Of a stretch of 64,000 nt of DNA, positions 54,393-63,045 are shown piece after piece. The position numbers and the translations under genes were made by a program. Every line of letters begins with the position of its first letter. Position 1 is the first letter of the stretch. The notes under the pieces are model-generated. The model worked only from the letters and a program-made list of their open reading frames with translations, ran no database searches and was not told where the DNA came from. Source of the DNA: Bog-473 sp963755495 (GTDB taxonomy: Bacteria > Actinomycetota > Acidimicrobiia > Acidimicrobiales > RAAP-2); NCBI GenBank assembly GCA_963755495.1, contig CAVWJS010000006.1:1178001-1242000 (forward strand), given 5' to 3'.

Positions 54393-54788
54393 TCATCCGG
54401 CCATGTCGACGGCGTTCACCCTCACTATCTGCAGCGTGACCGCGACACGGGACTGGCCCTGAGCGTCATGCACGCGCAGGTCAGCGCCGTACTTGGCGCC
54501 GACCCGGTCGGCAAAGGCGTACTCGTCATCCGGCTCGATCACGGCGTCGCCCCGCAATTCGAGATAACGGGTCGTATGCACGAGGTCGAGAATGAACAGG
54601 GTGCATGCCGGGTTGCGGCGCAGGTTCTTCGTCTTCTGTCGCTCCGTATTGAGCGAGAACCGGACGGTGTCATCCTCGGCGAGAAACCAGATCTCGGAGA
54701 GCTGAGGGCGGCCGTCGGCACCGACCGTGGCCAAGGTGGCCACCGAGGAGTCGAGAAGATCACGGTGTGTGGCGGGGATCAACGACAT
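54393..54788 (-). CDS. PPOX-class F420-dependent oxidoreductase
   Basis: A 131-residue split-barrel flavin/F420-binding protein. Seen: LDSSVATLATVGADGRPQLSEIWF, the strand FSLNTERQKTKNLRRNP and YLELRGDAVIEPD. These proteins reduce biliverdin-like or other substrates with F420H2 in actinobacteria. Followed upstream, on the same strand, by the aldo/keto reductase gene with a 15-base gap. Confidence 0.9.
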   Translation of the reverse strand: MSLIPATHRDLLDSSVATLATVGADGRPQLSEIWFLAEDDTVRFSLNTERQKTKNLRRNPACTLFILDLVHTTRYLELRGDAVIEPDDEYAFADRVGAKYGADLRVHDAQGQSRVAVTLQIVRVNAVDMAG

Positions 54789-54803
54789 TGCGGAATGTTC
54801 CTC

Positions 54804-55796
54804 TCAGCGGGCCGCGTCACCGAATCGGTACGGCCTCGTCAGTTCGTCCAGCTCTGCTTTCACCGCGCCTGGCAACTCGTATTCCGCTGCCGCCAGGCTT
54901 TCGTCCAACTGCTCGGGACGGCTGGCCCCGATAATTGGCGCCGTCACGGCCGGATGAGCCAGGACCCACGCCACCGAAAGCGTGACCAGCGAGACGCCCT
55001 CGCGCTCGGCGATCTTTCGCAGTTCTTCCACCGTGGAGAACTCCCGCTCATGCCAGTAGCGATCCTGGTACATGCCTCCCGCGGCTCCCAGGGTGAAGCG
55101 CGAGCCTTCGGGCGGCGGAGCCGACGAATTGTGCTTGCCCGAAAGCATCCCGCCGGCGATGGGATTGTAGGGAATGACCCCGATCCCCTCGTCCTCGCAG
55201 AGGGGAAGCAGCTCACGCTCGATCTGACGGAAGAGCAAGTTGTAGCGAGGCTGCACCGAATCGAAACGGACGACGGACTTCGCCTCGCTCCGCCCCAGTG
55301 CCCGTGCCGTCTGGTAGGCCAGGAAATTGGAGCAGCCGACGTAGCGCACTTTGCCCGAACGGACCAGGTCGTCGAGCGCCCCCAATGTCTCGTCGATCGG
55401 CGTGCCCGGGTCCGGACCATGCAGTTGGTACAGGTCGATGTAGTCGGTACCGAGACGGCGCAACGATGCCTCGACGGCCTCCATGATGTGCTTTCTCGAG
55501 TTTCCCTGCTGCCAGGGCGCCGGCCCGGTGCGGCCGAAGCACTTGGTGGCGACGATGAAGCGTTCACGCTTGCCGCGCAGCCAGCTGCCGAGGATCTCCT
55601 CGGTGCGGCCTACCGTGGGGAGACTGCCGCCGAGTGGGTAGACATCCGCTGTGTCGATGAAGGTGATGCCACCTTCGGCCGCCCGATCAAGAATGGCTTC
55701 CGACGTGGTCTCATCGGATTGCAAGCCGAATGTCATGGTGCCGAGACAGAGCTCGGAGACGAGGAGGCCGGTCCGGCCGAGATGTACGTGGTTCAT
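54804..55796 (-). CDS. Aldo/keto reductase
   Basis: A 330-residue NADPH-dependent AKR. Catalytic tetrad: Asp and Tyr in FIDTADVYPLGG near residue 55, Lys in FIVATKCFGRTG, His in DLYQLHGPDPG. The C-terminal cofactor-binding stretch includes IIGASRPEQLDES. Belongs to the YajO/MocA-like group; substrate unknown. Upstream neighbour of the PPOX-class gene, likely co-transcribed. Confidence 0.92.
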   Translation of the reverse strand: MNHVHLGRTGLLVSELCLGTMTFGLQSDETTSEAILDRAAEGGITFIDTADVYPLGGSLPTVGRTEEILGSWLRGKRERFIVATKCFGRTGPAPWQQGNSRKHIMEAVEASLRRLGTDYIDLYQLHGPDPGTPIDETLGALDDLVRSGKVRYVGCSNFLAYQTARALGRSEAKSVVRFDSVQPRYNLLFRQIERELLPLCEDEGIGVIPYNPIAGGMLSGKHNSSAPPPEGSRFTLGAAGGMYQDRYWHEREFSTVEELRKIAEREGVSLVTLSVAWVLAHPAVTAPIIGASRPEQLDESLAAAEYELPGAVKAELDELTRPYRFGDAAR

Positions 55797-55861
55797 GCGC
55801 CCAAAGTAATACCGCCGGCATCGATGCCGTGCCGCGCCTGCGGCAAGGCGGCGGCGGCTGG

Positions 55862-56578
55862 CTACTCGTACTCGTATTGCTGGTGCGACTCGTGCTGGTG
55901 CGACTCGTGCTGCTTTTCCGACTCTTTCCGCCGTTCCGATTCGTCCCTGATTGCGGCGTGTTCTCGTCTCCCCGGCTCTTCCCGTTGCCGTTCGGGGTCC
56001 ATGGAGATATACCGATTCAACGCGTCCAGCGCGGCTTTGGCCGACGAGACGAGGTCACCCTCAGCCTGCGCGATGCCCATGCGGTCGTCGTCTCCGGAGA
56101 GCGATCGAAAGGCGACGATGACCGACCCGCCGATCACCGTATCGACTTTCGTCACCCCCATCAGATAGAAAGGGATGACGTAGCCCAGGTCACGGAGCGC
56201 GGCCAGGGTTGCCTCGGCGCCACCGATCAACGGGCCGCTGCCAGCGCGACCGACACCCGTCTTGCCGCCATAACTCAGGTGCACCTCGCTGATCCCGTCG
56301 TGCTCGTTGAACTCGGCCACCACCAGCGTGATCCGGGCCATGTACGTCACCCGCACCGACACAGCAGAGCTGGCTTCCTCCAGAATCACCGTGGCGCTGG
56401 GGAAGTACAAGCTGGCCACCTGAACCGCACTCTCCCGAACCGTCTCGGGATCGTGGTTGCGGATGGAGAGGATGACGGAACCCACTTCGCCGCTCTCCAT
56501 GTGGTTGATGCCCACATTCACGACGCCCGGCAGCGACCGTAGCTCCAGTTCGAAGTCCTCTTCGATCGTGGCCGTCAT
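55862..56578 (-). CDS. Unknown protein coupled to a diguanylate cyclase
   Basis: A 238-residue protein I do not recognise. Residues 1-75 have an ACT-like strand/helix pattern (LRSLPGVVNVGINHM, SAVQVASLYFPSATVI); residues 80-190 contain YGGKTGVGRAGSGPLIGGAEATLAALRDLG, like a regulatory or LeuA-type dimer domain; residues 195-238 are charged, with in-frame QHESH repeats (15 bp x 2) and the ending QQYEYE. ATG 56578 overlaps the GGDEF stop as ATGA, so it is made together with the cyclase and may regulate or be regulated by it. Confidence 0.7.
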   Translation of the reverse strand: MTATIEEDFELELRSLPGVVNVGINHMESGEVGSVILSIRNHDPETVRESAVQVASLYFPSATVILEEASSAVSVRVTYMARITLVVAEFNEHDGISEVHLSYGGKTGVGRAGSGPLIGGAEATLAALRDLGYVIPFYLMGVTKVDTVIGGSVIVAFRSLSGDDDRMGIAQAEGDLVSSAKAALDALNRYISMDPERQREEPGRREHAAIRDESERRKESEKQHESHQHESHQQYEYE

Positions 56579-57394
56579 GTGAGCACGATGCCCTTCTTCT
56601 CATAAAGCCGGGCGTCCGCAATGCGGTACAGCTCAGCCGGGTCCGTCGAGTCGCCGGGTGATGTGGCGGTGCCAACCGAAAAGTCGAGTTCCGGTAGCGA
56701 TACGAGGAGGGCACGCAGCCGCTCGGTAAAGGCCAGTACCTCGGTTCCCTCGGCGTTGGCCAGAATGATGGCGAACTCATCGCCGCCCATCCGTGCCGTC
56801 GTGTCCCCGCTGCGCACGGAGCGTCGCAGAGCCCATCCGAAGGAACGCAACATGTCGTCACCCACGGCGTGTCCCAGCTTGTCGTTCACCGCCTTGAACC
56901 CGTCGAGGTCCACCAGCACCAGGGTGAAGGCCCAACCGTAACGCGCGCTCTGCACCGCAGCGTTGCGCAGGGCGGCGTCAAAATGCCGACGATTGGCAAT
57001 GTTGGTCAGAGGGTCGTGATCCGCGCTGTGGCGGGCCAGGTGCAGCGTCAGACGCGAGCTGGCAAACATTGCGCACGACGTCGCGCACGACGTAGGGAAC
57101 GACGTCAGGCTCGCAGAACACTCCGGGCACGGTGGCCAAGTTGGCAGGCGAATCGCTCAGCAGGCTCTTCTGGCCGAGGCGGAAAGCCTGCGTGCCGAGA
57201 GCCTCGTCGCGCAGGACCACGACGGCATCGGTGAGGCGATAGCGGCGGGCCAGCAGGTCGAGGACCGAGTAGATGAAACCGATGTTGACCTCGTTCGTCG
57301 ACATCTGGTCGAGCATGGTCAAGAAAACCCAGGGCTCATGGAGTTGCCCGGTACTGTCGATCTCCCCCGAGCCCGTGTCGGCCATTGTGGTCAC
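56575..57394 (-). CDS. Diguanylate cyclase (GGDEF) with sensor-like N-terminus, one apparent frameshift
   Basis: The GGDEF domain (HDPLTNIANRRHFDAAL, VDLDGFKAVNDKLGHAVGD, RMGGDEFAIIL) is complete with an I-site RSGD five residues before GGDEF, so c-di-GMP synthesis with product inhibition is expected. The N-terminal 105 residues (EPWVFLTMLDQMSTNEVNIG) are helical, sensor-like, and read in another frame; the join, at a 12-bp repeat (57071-57106), needs one base removed. GTG 57394 overlaps the upstream stop as GTGA. Confidence 0.82.
57071..57106. repeat. 12-bp repeat, three units, at a frameshift
   Basis: gcgcacgacgtc at 57071 and 57083 (last base changed), then gggaacgacgtc at 57095. Reads VVRDVVRNV in the N-terminal frame of the cyclase gene, adjacent to the join between frames. 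Confidence 0.8.
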
Positions 57395-59691
57395 AGGGAC
57401 CTTTCCGACAGAGCGGGAGCCACCTTTCCAGCCGAACGGAACTTGGAGAGCGGGATGGCGCCGGCACGAAGCACCGGGGCCAACTCCTCCGGGGACATTG
57501 GCACCGACATGAGATAGCCCTGGCCACGGTGGCATCCCAGCTCGAGGAGCCTGTCGATCGTGTCGCCAGCCTCGATGCCCTCAGCAATAACGCCCAGGTC
57601 AAGGGCCCGACCAAGTTGGATAATGGCCTCGACGATGGCCTTGTCGCTGGGATCGGTGTCGATACCCTGGACGAAGGTCTGGTCGAGCTTCAAGAAGTTG
57701 ACGGGAAGGTGCTTGAGCTCGGTGAACGAGGCGTAGCCCGTCCCGAAGTCGTCGATGGCGACTTCCACGCCGAGAGCCTGGAAGCCCTGCAGGATCCGCG
57801 CTGTCTGCTCAGGCTCCTGCAGGACGGCATGCTCGGTCATTTCGATGCACAGGCGCTCACCTGGGATGCGATGCACCCGCAGGCAGTTCTCGACGAACTC
57901 GACCAGCCCGCTGATGACGAACTGTGCTGGCGACATGTTGACCCGGACCACCAGGGGCAGGTTCGGGTATTCCAACCTCCAGGACGCCAACTGGCGACAA
58001 GCCTCGGCAAAGACCCAACGACCCATGTCCACCACGAGTCCCGTTTCCTCGGCCACCGTGATGAAGGCCGACGCCGGGAGGAGACCGCGCGTCGGGTGTT
58101 GCCACCGCACGAGCGCCTCCACGGCGAGAAGCTTCCCTGTCCGCAGATCTACTTCGGGCTGGTAGTGCAGGCGCAACCCGTCGCCCTCAATAGCCTCGCG
58201 CAAGGTCAACTCCGTCCGCGAACGCTCACTCACCGATTCCCGCAGAACCTCGTCGAACACAACGGCTTGGTTGCGTCCCTGGCGCTTCGCCGCGTACAGG
58301 GCCACGTCAGCCCATCCGAGCAATTCGATTCCATTCTTGATGCCGGGCTTGGAGAGCACGATGCCGATACTGGCGGTGTGCGTGACCTCTTGTCCGGCGA
58401 AATCGATCGGTTCGCCGATGACGCTCAACAGGCGATACGCGGTGGCCGCAACTTCCATTTCGCTGCTGACGTCGCCGACCAGGATCACGAACTCATCGCC
58501 ACCAAGGCGGGCCGCGAAGTCATTGGGCCGAATGCTCGTGCGGATTCGGTCGGCGATTGTCGTCAGCACCCGGTCGCCACTGGCATGGCCGAGGAAGTCG
58601 TTCATCACCTTGAAGCGGTCCAGGTCGAAGAAGAGGATCGCCGTCTCGCGGTTTGCGGCCAGACGCACTTCGAGCTCCCGGAGCAAGGACCGCCGATTGG
58701 GCAGGCCGGTCAGGTCGTCGTGCAAGGCGATGTACTCGGTGCGCTCCTCAGCGTCGATGCGCGCTTGGAGTTGGACCAACATGGAGGCGATCGCCTGCAG
58801 GGCACTGATCTCTTCGGGGGTCCAGCCGTGAAGCCCGAAATGGAGAAAACCCAAGACGCCCCAGGTGGTATCGGCCAACAGCAGGGGTACGCAGGCGCCA
58901 CCAACCATTGGTATGCCTGAGCCCTTTTCCACGCGATCGAGGTAGTTGTCGTCCCGGTCCACCTCGCCCGCGAGATACGGCTTGCGGAGGTTCTTGGTGG
59001 CGGCGAAGACGGGGTCGGTGTCGAAGGGCACTTCGCCGAGGGGGTCGGTACCTTCCACTTCGCGCGGCGGCCATTCGGCCTCCATAATGCTCAGATTGCG
59101 CTGATGATCGTTGCGCCGAAGAAAGGCGACATCAGCGCCGAGGAACTCCGCCAGAACGCGTACCGTCCACGTCAAGACGCTCTGTCGGCTCCGAGACGAG
59201 GCCGACATCAGTTTCTCGGCCACCTGACCGACGAGCTCGTCCAAACGTCGCTGGTCCAACAGTGCGCTCTCGCGCGCGGCCAGCGTCACGGTGTGGCTCA
59301 AGAGGCCCCCGAAGGCCTTCGCCAGGGCGCGCTCCCGGCTCGACCAGGTTCGCCCTTGCCGTGCCACCACGAGCGCCCCGATGACCCCACCATCCTGAAG
59401 CTGGATCGGCTCAACGAGAACTCCCCAGGCCACGCTGGAGATCACACAAGAAAAGGACGAGACCGGGTTCTGGGCTCCCAGCAGACTGACGACACGCTTG
59501 CGGATATGCATGAGCGCGTGCTCATTGCCCGGAGCGGTCCAAGATTCAGCATCGAATCCCGGTACCGTCTCATCGAGACTGCCGACGATCTCAACGATTT
59601 CCGCGCCGGGTACGACCTGCGTGATTGTCTCGATTACGAGACGAGTCTGCAGGCCCGCTACGCCGGGGAAACTGTCGTCTAGATCTGTCAT
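57391..59691 (-). CDS. GAF-GGDEF-EAL protein, c-di-GMP turnover
   Basis: A 766-residue protein. Two GAF-like domains (about 10-150 and 165-310), GGDEF about 325-480 (RPND I-site, RLGGDEFVILVG) and EAL about 495-745 with all key residues (EALVRW, NMSP, EMTEHA, IDDFGTGY, LKLDQ, EGIEA). Both domains look active. Architecture matches mycobacterial Rv1354c. The frame opens at 59745, but GAGGGGGGG before ATG 59691 supports this start. Confidence 0.93.
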   Translation of the reverse strand: MTDLDDSFPGVAGLQTRLVIETITQVVPGAEIVEIVGSLDETVPGFDAESWTAPGNEHALMHIRKRVVSLLGAQNPVSSFSCVISSVAWGVLVEPIQLQDGGVIGALVVARQGRTWSSRERALAKAFGGLLSHTVTLAARESALLDQRRLDELVGQVAEKLMSASSRSRQSVLTWTVRVLAEFLGADVAFLRRNDHQRNLSIMEAEWPPREVEGTDPLGEVPFDTDPVFAATKNLRKPYLAGEVDRDDNYLDRVEKGSGIPMVGGACVPLLLADTTWGVLGFLHFGLHGWTPEEISALQAIASMLVQLQARIDAEERTEYIALHDDLTGLPNRRSLLRELEVRLAANRETAILFFDLDRFKVMNDFLGHASGDRVLTTIADRIRTSIRPNDFAARLGGDEFVILVGDVSSEMEVAATAYRLLSVIGEPIDFAGQEVTHTASIGIVLSKPGIKNGIELLGWADVALYAAKRQGRNQAVVFDEVLRESVSERSRTELTLREAIEGDGLRLHYQPEVDLRTGKLLAVEALVRWQHPTRGLLPASAFITVAEETGLVVDMGRWVFAEACRQLASWRLEYPNLPLVVRVNMSPAQFVISGLVEFVENCLRVHRIPGERLCIEMTEHAVLQEPEQTARILQGFQALGVEVAIDDFGTGYASFTELKHLPVNFLKLDQTFVQGIDTDPSDKAIVEAIIQLGRALDLGVIAEGIEAGDTIDRLLELGCHRGQGYLMSVPMSPEELAPVLRAGAIPLSKFRSAGKVAPALSERSL

Positions 59692-59823
59692 ATTGGAACC
59701 CCCCCCTCGAGGGTTCACGGGGCCACCTGCGCGATTCGTGCGCAAATACCTGGCTTGGAGTATGCCATAGCGAGACCCGAAAAATCCATTATCCCTGGTG
59801 GCAGGCAGGTTGCGGCAAAAGTG

Positions 59824-62727
59824 CTACGCCATTTCCCACTCTCTGCTCAAGAGCTCGCTGAGGGGGAGCCGGGCACTGCGGGTAGAGGGTGATGGCGCAT
59901 GGCTCAGGCGGAGCAACAAGGCGACGTGCTCGCCGTCGTCGAGGTCCCAGAACTCGTTGAAACGCTGCGACAGATCGAAAAGGGAGTCGATATGACGCTC
60001 GCCCCCCAGACCATGCAGATCCTTTTCATCGACGGCGTAGAGGAACACCGGCGATACCGGTTGCACGGCGAGCCCGTGCATCTCCGCGGTAAGCCATAGG
60101 CGTTCGACCGCTGAGCCGCCGCGGACGTACCACGCCGGATCGGCGCGGGGCACGGTCACCACGGCGAGGGCCGAGCTTGACCCGACGAGGGCTCGGGTGC
60201 GTGCGCCCAGTGCCTGACCGGCCCGCCAATCCGCCAGGTGCTCCATGACGTCGGGACGCCGCAGAAGTTCGAGCGCAGCCATCTCAGGCGGCGAGAGCTC
60301 GAGCGTCCGGACGTCGAGACCCTCATCGAGGGAGTCCTGCCCGGGAAAGCGCAACTCCCCCACCATCTCCCTGTGCAGGGTTGGCAACAGGAAACGGATC
60401 CGGTCTGACTCAGCCAGCAACCCCGCCATTTCCTCGATCCGATCGCGGGCGACCGCCATGCGCAAGCGTGCCCCTTCTCGTTCGACGCCCAGTGAGAGCT
60501 GCTTGACGACCTCGGCGTCGATCGAAGAGGCATCGCCCATCTGCCGGTTGGCCACCCGTGTGCGCACGCGGGGTGCGAGGGATGCAATCTCAAAGTCCGT
60601 CGACTCCCCCAACGACAATGTCGCCACGCAATGCGACGGCGAACCCTCAGGGAAGAGCTGATACTCCCCGAGGGTCTTCAGCGATGCCGCAGCAACACGA
60701 GCGTTAAAGAGCGCAGCACCGATCGCGACGTAGCTGCCCCGGTATCGCACATCCATCATCGTCGTGCGTTCGGGCACGAGATACATGCGTATCTGATTAG
60801 CGTCGGCCTCGAAGCGCCAGGGCTGGATGTTCCCACCTGACGGCGCCCACCGCGCTGCCTCGACAATTATGTCGACCGGGTCGGCATCCTCGGAGAGCGG
60901 TTCGACCGAGCCACCATAAGGGGCGAAGTTCTCCTCGCCGTCGTAGCCGGGATCGTCGTCATCGCCGTTGAGGGGAGAAAGGACGTCCAAAGGCGCAATG
61001 CCTGAAAGGATCTCTTCGACGTCGAAACGGACACGACCCGACGGTAGGTCGCCCGACAATCCGATCCTGCGCACCGCGGCGGCCGCCGTTGCCGCCCCGA
61101 GCGTCACTTCACTACCGAGTTGCGGCCACCCGGTAACGGTGACACCGACCTCCAACAAGGAGGCCGCACCGCGCGAGGTGACGTCGGCGGCGCCCAACAT
61201 GCGTAAGACATACGGCGCCTTTTGCTGGATTGACAATCCGACGAGATCAGACGAATGCAGTCCGGGCAAGAGCCCGTGAAAGATCGGCCGGTCCGGTTCG
61301 AGGTCGAAACGCTCGACATCGAGAACACCGCGGTCGCTCGTCTCCATCAGTACCGGGATACGTCGCTCTCGTGCTGCTTCGCGCACGCGCATTTTCATAT
61401 CGAGTGAGTCGCACTCTTCAATTACAAGGTCCAAGCCGTCCAGGAAGCTGCCGAGGTTCTCGTCAGTGATTCCTTCGGGGATCGTCAAGATTCGCAGGTA
61501 GGGGTCGATTTCACTGATGCGGCGCGCCGCCACGACTGCCTTGTTCACTCCGAGGTCGAGGACGCTACCGGGAATGCGGTTGAGATTCGACAACTCGACG
61601 GTGTCGAAGTCAGCCACGCGCAGCTCACCTGCGAGGCCCTCCATGGCGAGGACGTGGGCGATCGAGTGGCCGGCGCTCAGTCCGACGACACCTATACGGA
61701 GCCTGCGCTGCTGGGCCTGCTCAGCCCGGGTGAGCTTGTTTCGGTTCCGGTCGAGCCGCAGCGTGCCAAACGATCGGGGACCGAGCAGTCGCACCACAGC
61801 CCGCCGCCAGGGGTAATAGACCCACCGCTGCGGCTCCTCCTCGAGAGAGGGCGAGGGCGCCGGCTTGATCTCCGAGAGTTGTGTCCGTTGCTGGGCAAAT
61901 CGGTCGATCACCTGGAGTGCAGGGTCGGCGCGCAGAACCCGGAGCACTTCGCGTTGGTCCCGAACCCGCACGTCGAGGACCAGCGGGCGCCAAGAGCGGG
62001 TGCGGGTCGAGTCGTGAGAGACCAGACCTTTGTGAAGATCTGGGTTGCGGGAAAGCTGCTCTGCTTCAAGGCGCAGAGCCCGCTGATGTTCGTCGTCGCT
62101 CAACTCGTGGCTACGGGAGCGCTGCCAAGAAACGGCGATGGTCCGGTACCGGTCATCAGGGAACGGGACCGAAGATTCCCCCACCATGCGGGCCCCGGTC
62201 ACAAGACCAGCGGGCAACAGTGTGTCGGAAACGGCAGCGATGGCGTGCTCCGCGCCCAACCAGTTCATGCAATGTGTCACCGAGCGGGATATCGCCGCTA
62301 TCAGACGGTGTCCGGTCGCCACCTCACCCTTGGACCAGGCACCCTTGATTTCCAGAATGCCCCCGCTGATACCGTCATCAATCGTGCGCTTGAGCAGGCT
62401 GATTTCCAGCGAGGAGCCCATCTCCTGAAGGAGAAAGGCCTGATTGCTCGACTCCAATGGGCCATGGCATCGCACACCGGCCACGGGGACACCGTGGTCG
62501 TCGAAGCCAAGGAGGAACAGCGATACGCCAGTACCTTCATCGAGCTCCTGGAGATGGAGCTTGCCTTCAAAGCCGCCGAAGTTCCGGTAGCGGCCTTCAG
62601 CTTCGTGGAGATAGAGCTTCCACAGATCAGGCCGCTCGTGCGGGTGGTGTCCCTCGAAACGCACACCCGACGCGCTGTCCACGAAGCTTGCGCCATAGCG
62701 ATACCGCCGACTGATCATGTTCCCCAC
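59824..62727 (-). CDS. Rv1355c-like protein: GNAT-like, ThiF/E1 and nitroreductase fusion
   Basis: A 967-residue protein. Residues 60-210 look like an N-acyl-transferase (GNAT/FeeM-type) domain; residues 340-560 are a ThiF/MoeB/E1 adenylyl-transferring fold (RIGVVGLSAGHSIAHVL, ADFDTVELSNLNRI, GVNKAVVAARRISEIDPYL); residues 615-950 a nitroreductase fold (ARWAPSGGNIQPWRF). The E1 + nitroreductase pair matches mycobacterial Rv1355c (MoeY), which also sits beside a GGDEF-EAL gene. No Cys is seen at an E1 catalytic site. Start GTG 62727 or ATG 62718. Confidence 0.85.
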   Translation of the reverse strand: MGNMISRRYRYGASFVDSASGVRFEGHHPHERPDLWKLYLHEAEGRYRNFGGFEGKLHLQELDEGTGVSLFLLGFDDHGVPVAGVRCHGPLESSNQAFLLQEMGSSLEISLLKRTIDDGISGGILEIKGAWSKGEVATGHRLIAAISRSVTHCMNWLGAEHAIAAVSDTLLPAGLVTGARMVGESSVPFPDDRYRTIAVSWQRSRSHELSDDEHQRALRLEAEQLSRNPDLHKGLVSHDSTRTRSWRPLVLDVRVRDQREVLRVLRADPALQVIDRFAQQRTQLSEIKPAPSPSLEEEPQRWVYYPWRRAVVRLLGPRSFGTLRLDRNRNKLTRAEQAQQRRLRIGVVGLSAGHSIAHVLAMEGLAGELRVADFDTVELSNLNRIPGSVLDLGVNKAVVAARRISEIDPYLRILTIPEGITDENLGSFLDGLDLVIEECDSLDMKMRVREAARERRIPVLMETSDRGVLDVERFDLEPDRPIFHGLLPGLHSSDLVGLSIQQKAPYVLRMLGAADVTSRGAASLLEVGVTVTGWPQLGSEVTLGAATAAAAVRRIGLSGDLPSGRVRFDVEEILSGIAPLDVLSPLNGDDDDPGYDGEENFAPYGGSVEPLSEDADPVDIIVEAARWAPSGGNIQPWRFEADANQIRMYLVPERTTMMDVRYRGSYVAIGAALFNARVAAASLKTLGEYQLFPEGSPSHCVATLSLGESTDFEIASLAPRVRTRVANRQMGDASSIDAEVVKQLSLGVEREGARLRMAVARDRIEEMAGLLAESDRIRFLLPTLHREMVGELRFPGQDSLDEGLDVRTLELSPPEMAALELLRRPDVMEHLADWRAGQALGARTRALVGSSSALAVVTVPRADPAWYVRGGSAVERLWLTAEMHGLAVQPVSPVFLYAVDEKDLHGLGGERHIDSLFDLSQRFNEFWDLDDGEHVALLLRLSHAPSPSTRSARLPLSELLSREWEMA

Positions 62728-63045
62728 TGATAAGCCTCATTTGTGCACTGTCTCGTCTTGTACTGACACGCCTTGAACTGACACCTGCGGCGGGCTCGTC
62801 CAGAACCCAAACAAGAACCTACAGCCGCCACGAACCCCCGACGCGGATGCAGGTCACGCACTTACCGCTCCGGACTATCCGAACCTCGACGATAGAACAC
62901 CCGGCGTTACACCTCGCCCATTTGCCGAAACTGCCGCTTTCGATGGAAATAACGAGTCAATCAGGACCATCGATCAGTCAATCGATCGATCTGCCAATCA
63001 TAAGGGCGGCTTATGTCAAAAAGACGACATATGTGCCGGCGACAG
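62728..63045. other. 318-base stretch without a gene
   Basis: Lies between the Rv1355c-like gene and the EAL gene. Some AT-rich sequence near 62990. I looked for a c-di-GMP (GEMM-type) aptamer layout and did not see one. Small palindromic aatcgatcgat at 62977 region. Confidence 0.5.

Noticed and set aside
62728..63045. c-di-GMP riboswitch before the Rv1355c-like gene
   Set aside because: No GEMM-type aptamer core could be recognised by eye; a covariance search would be needed.
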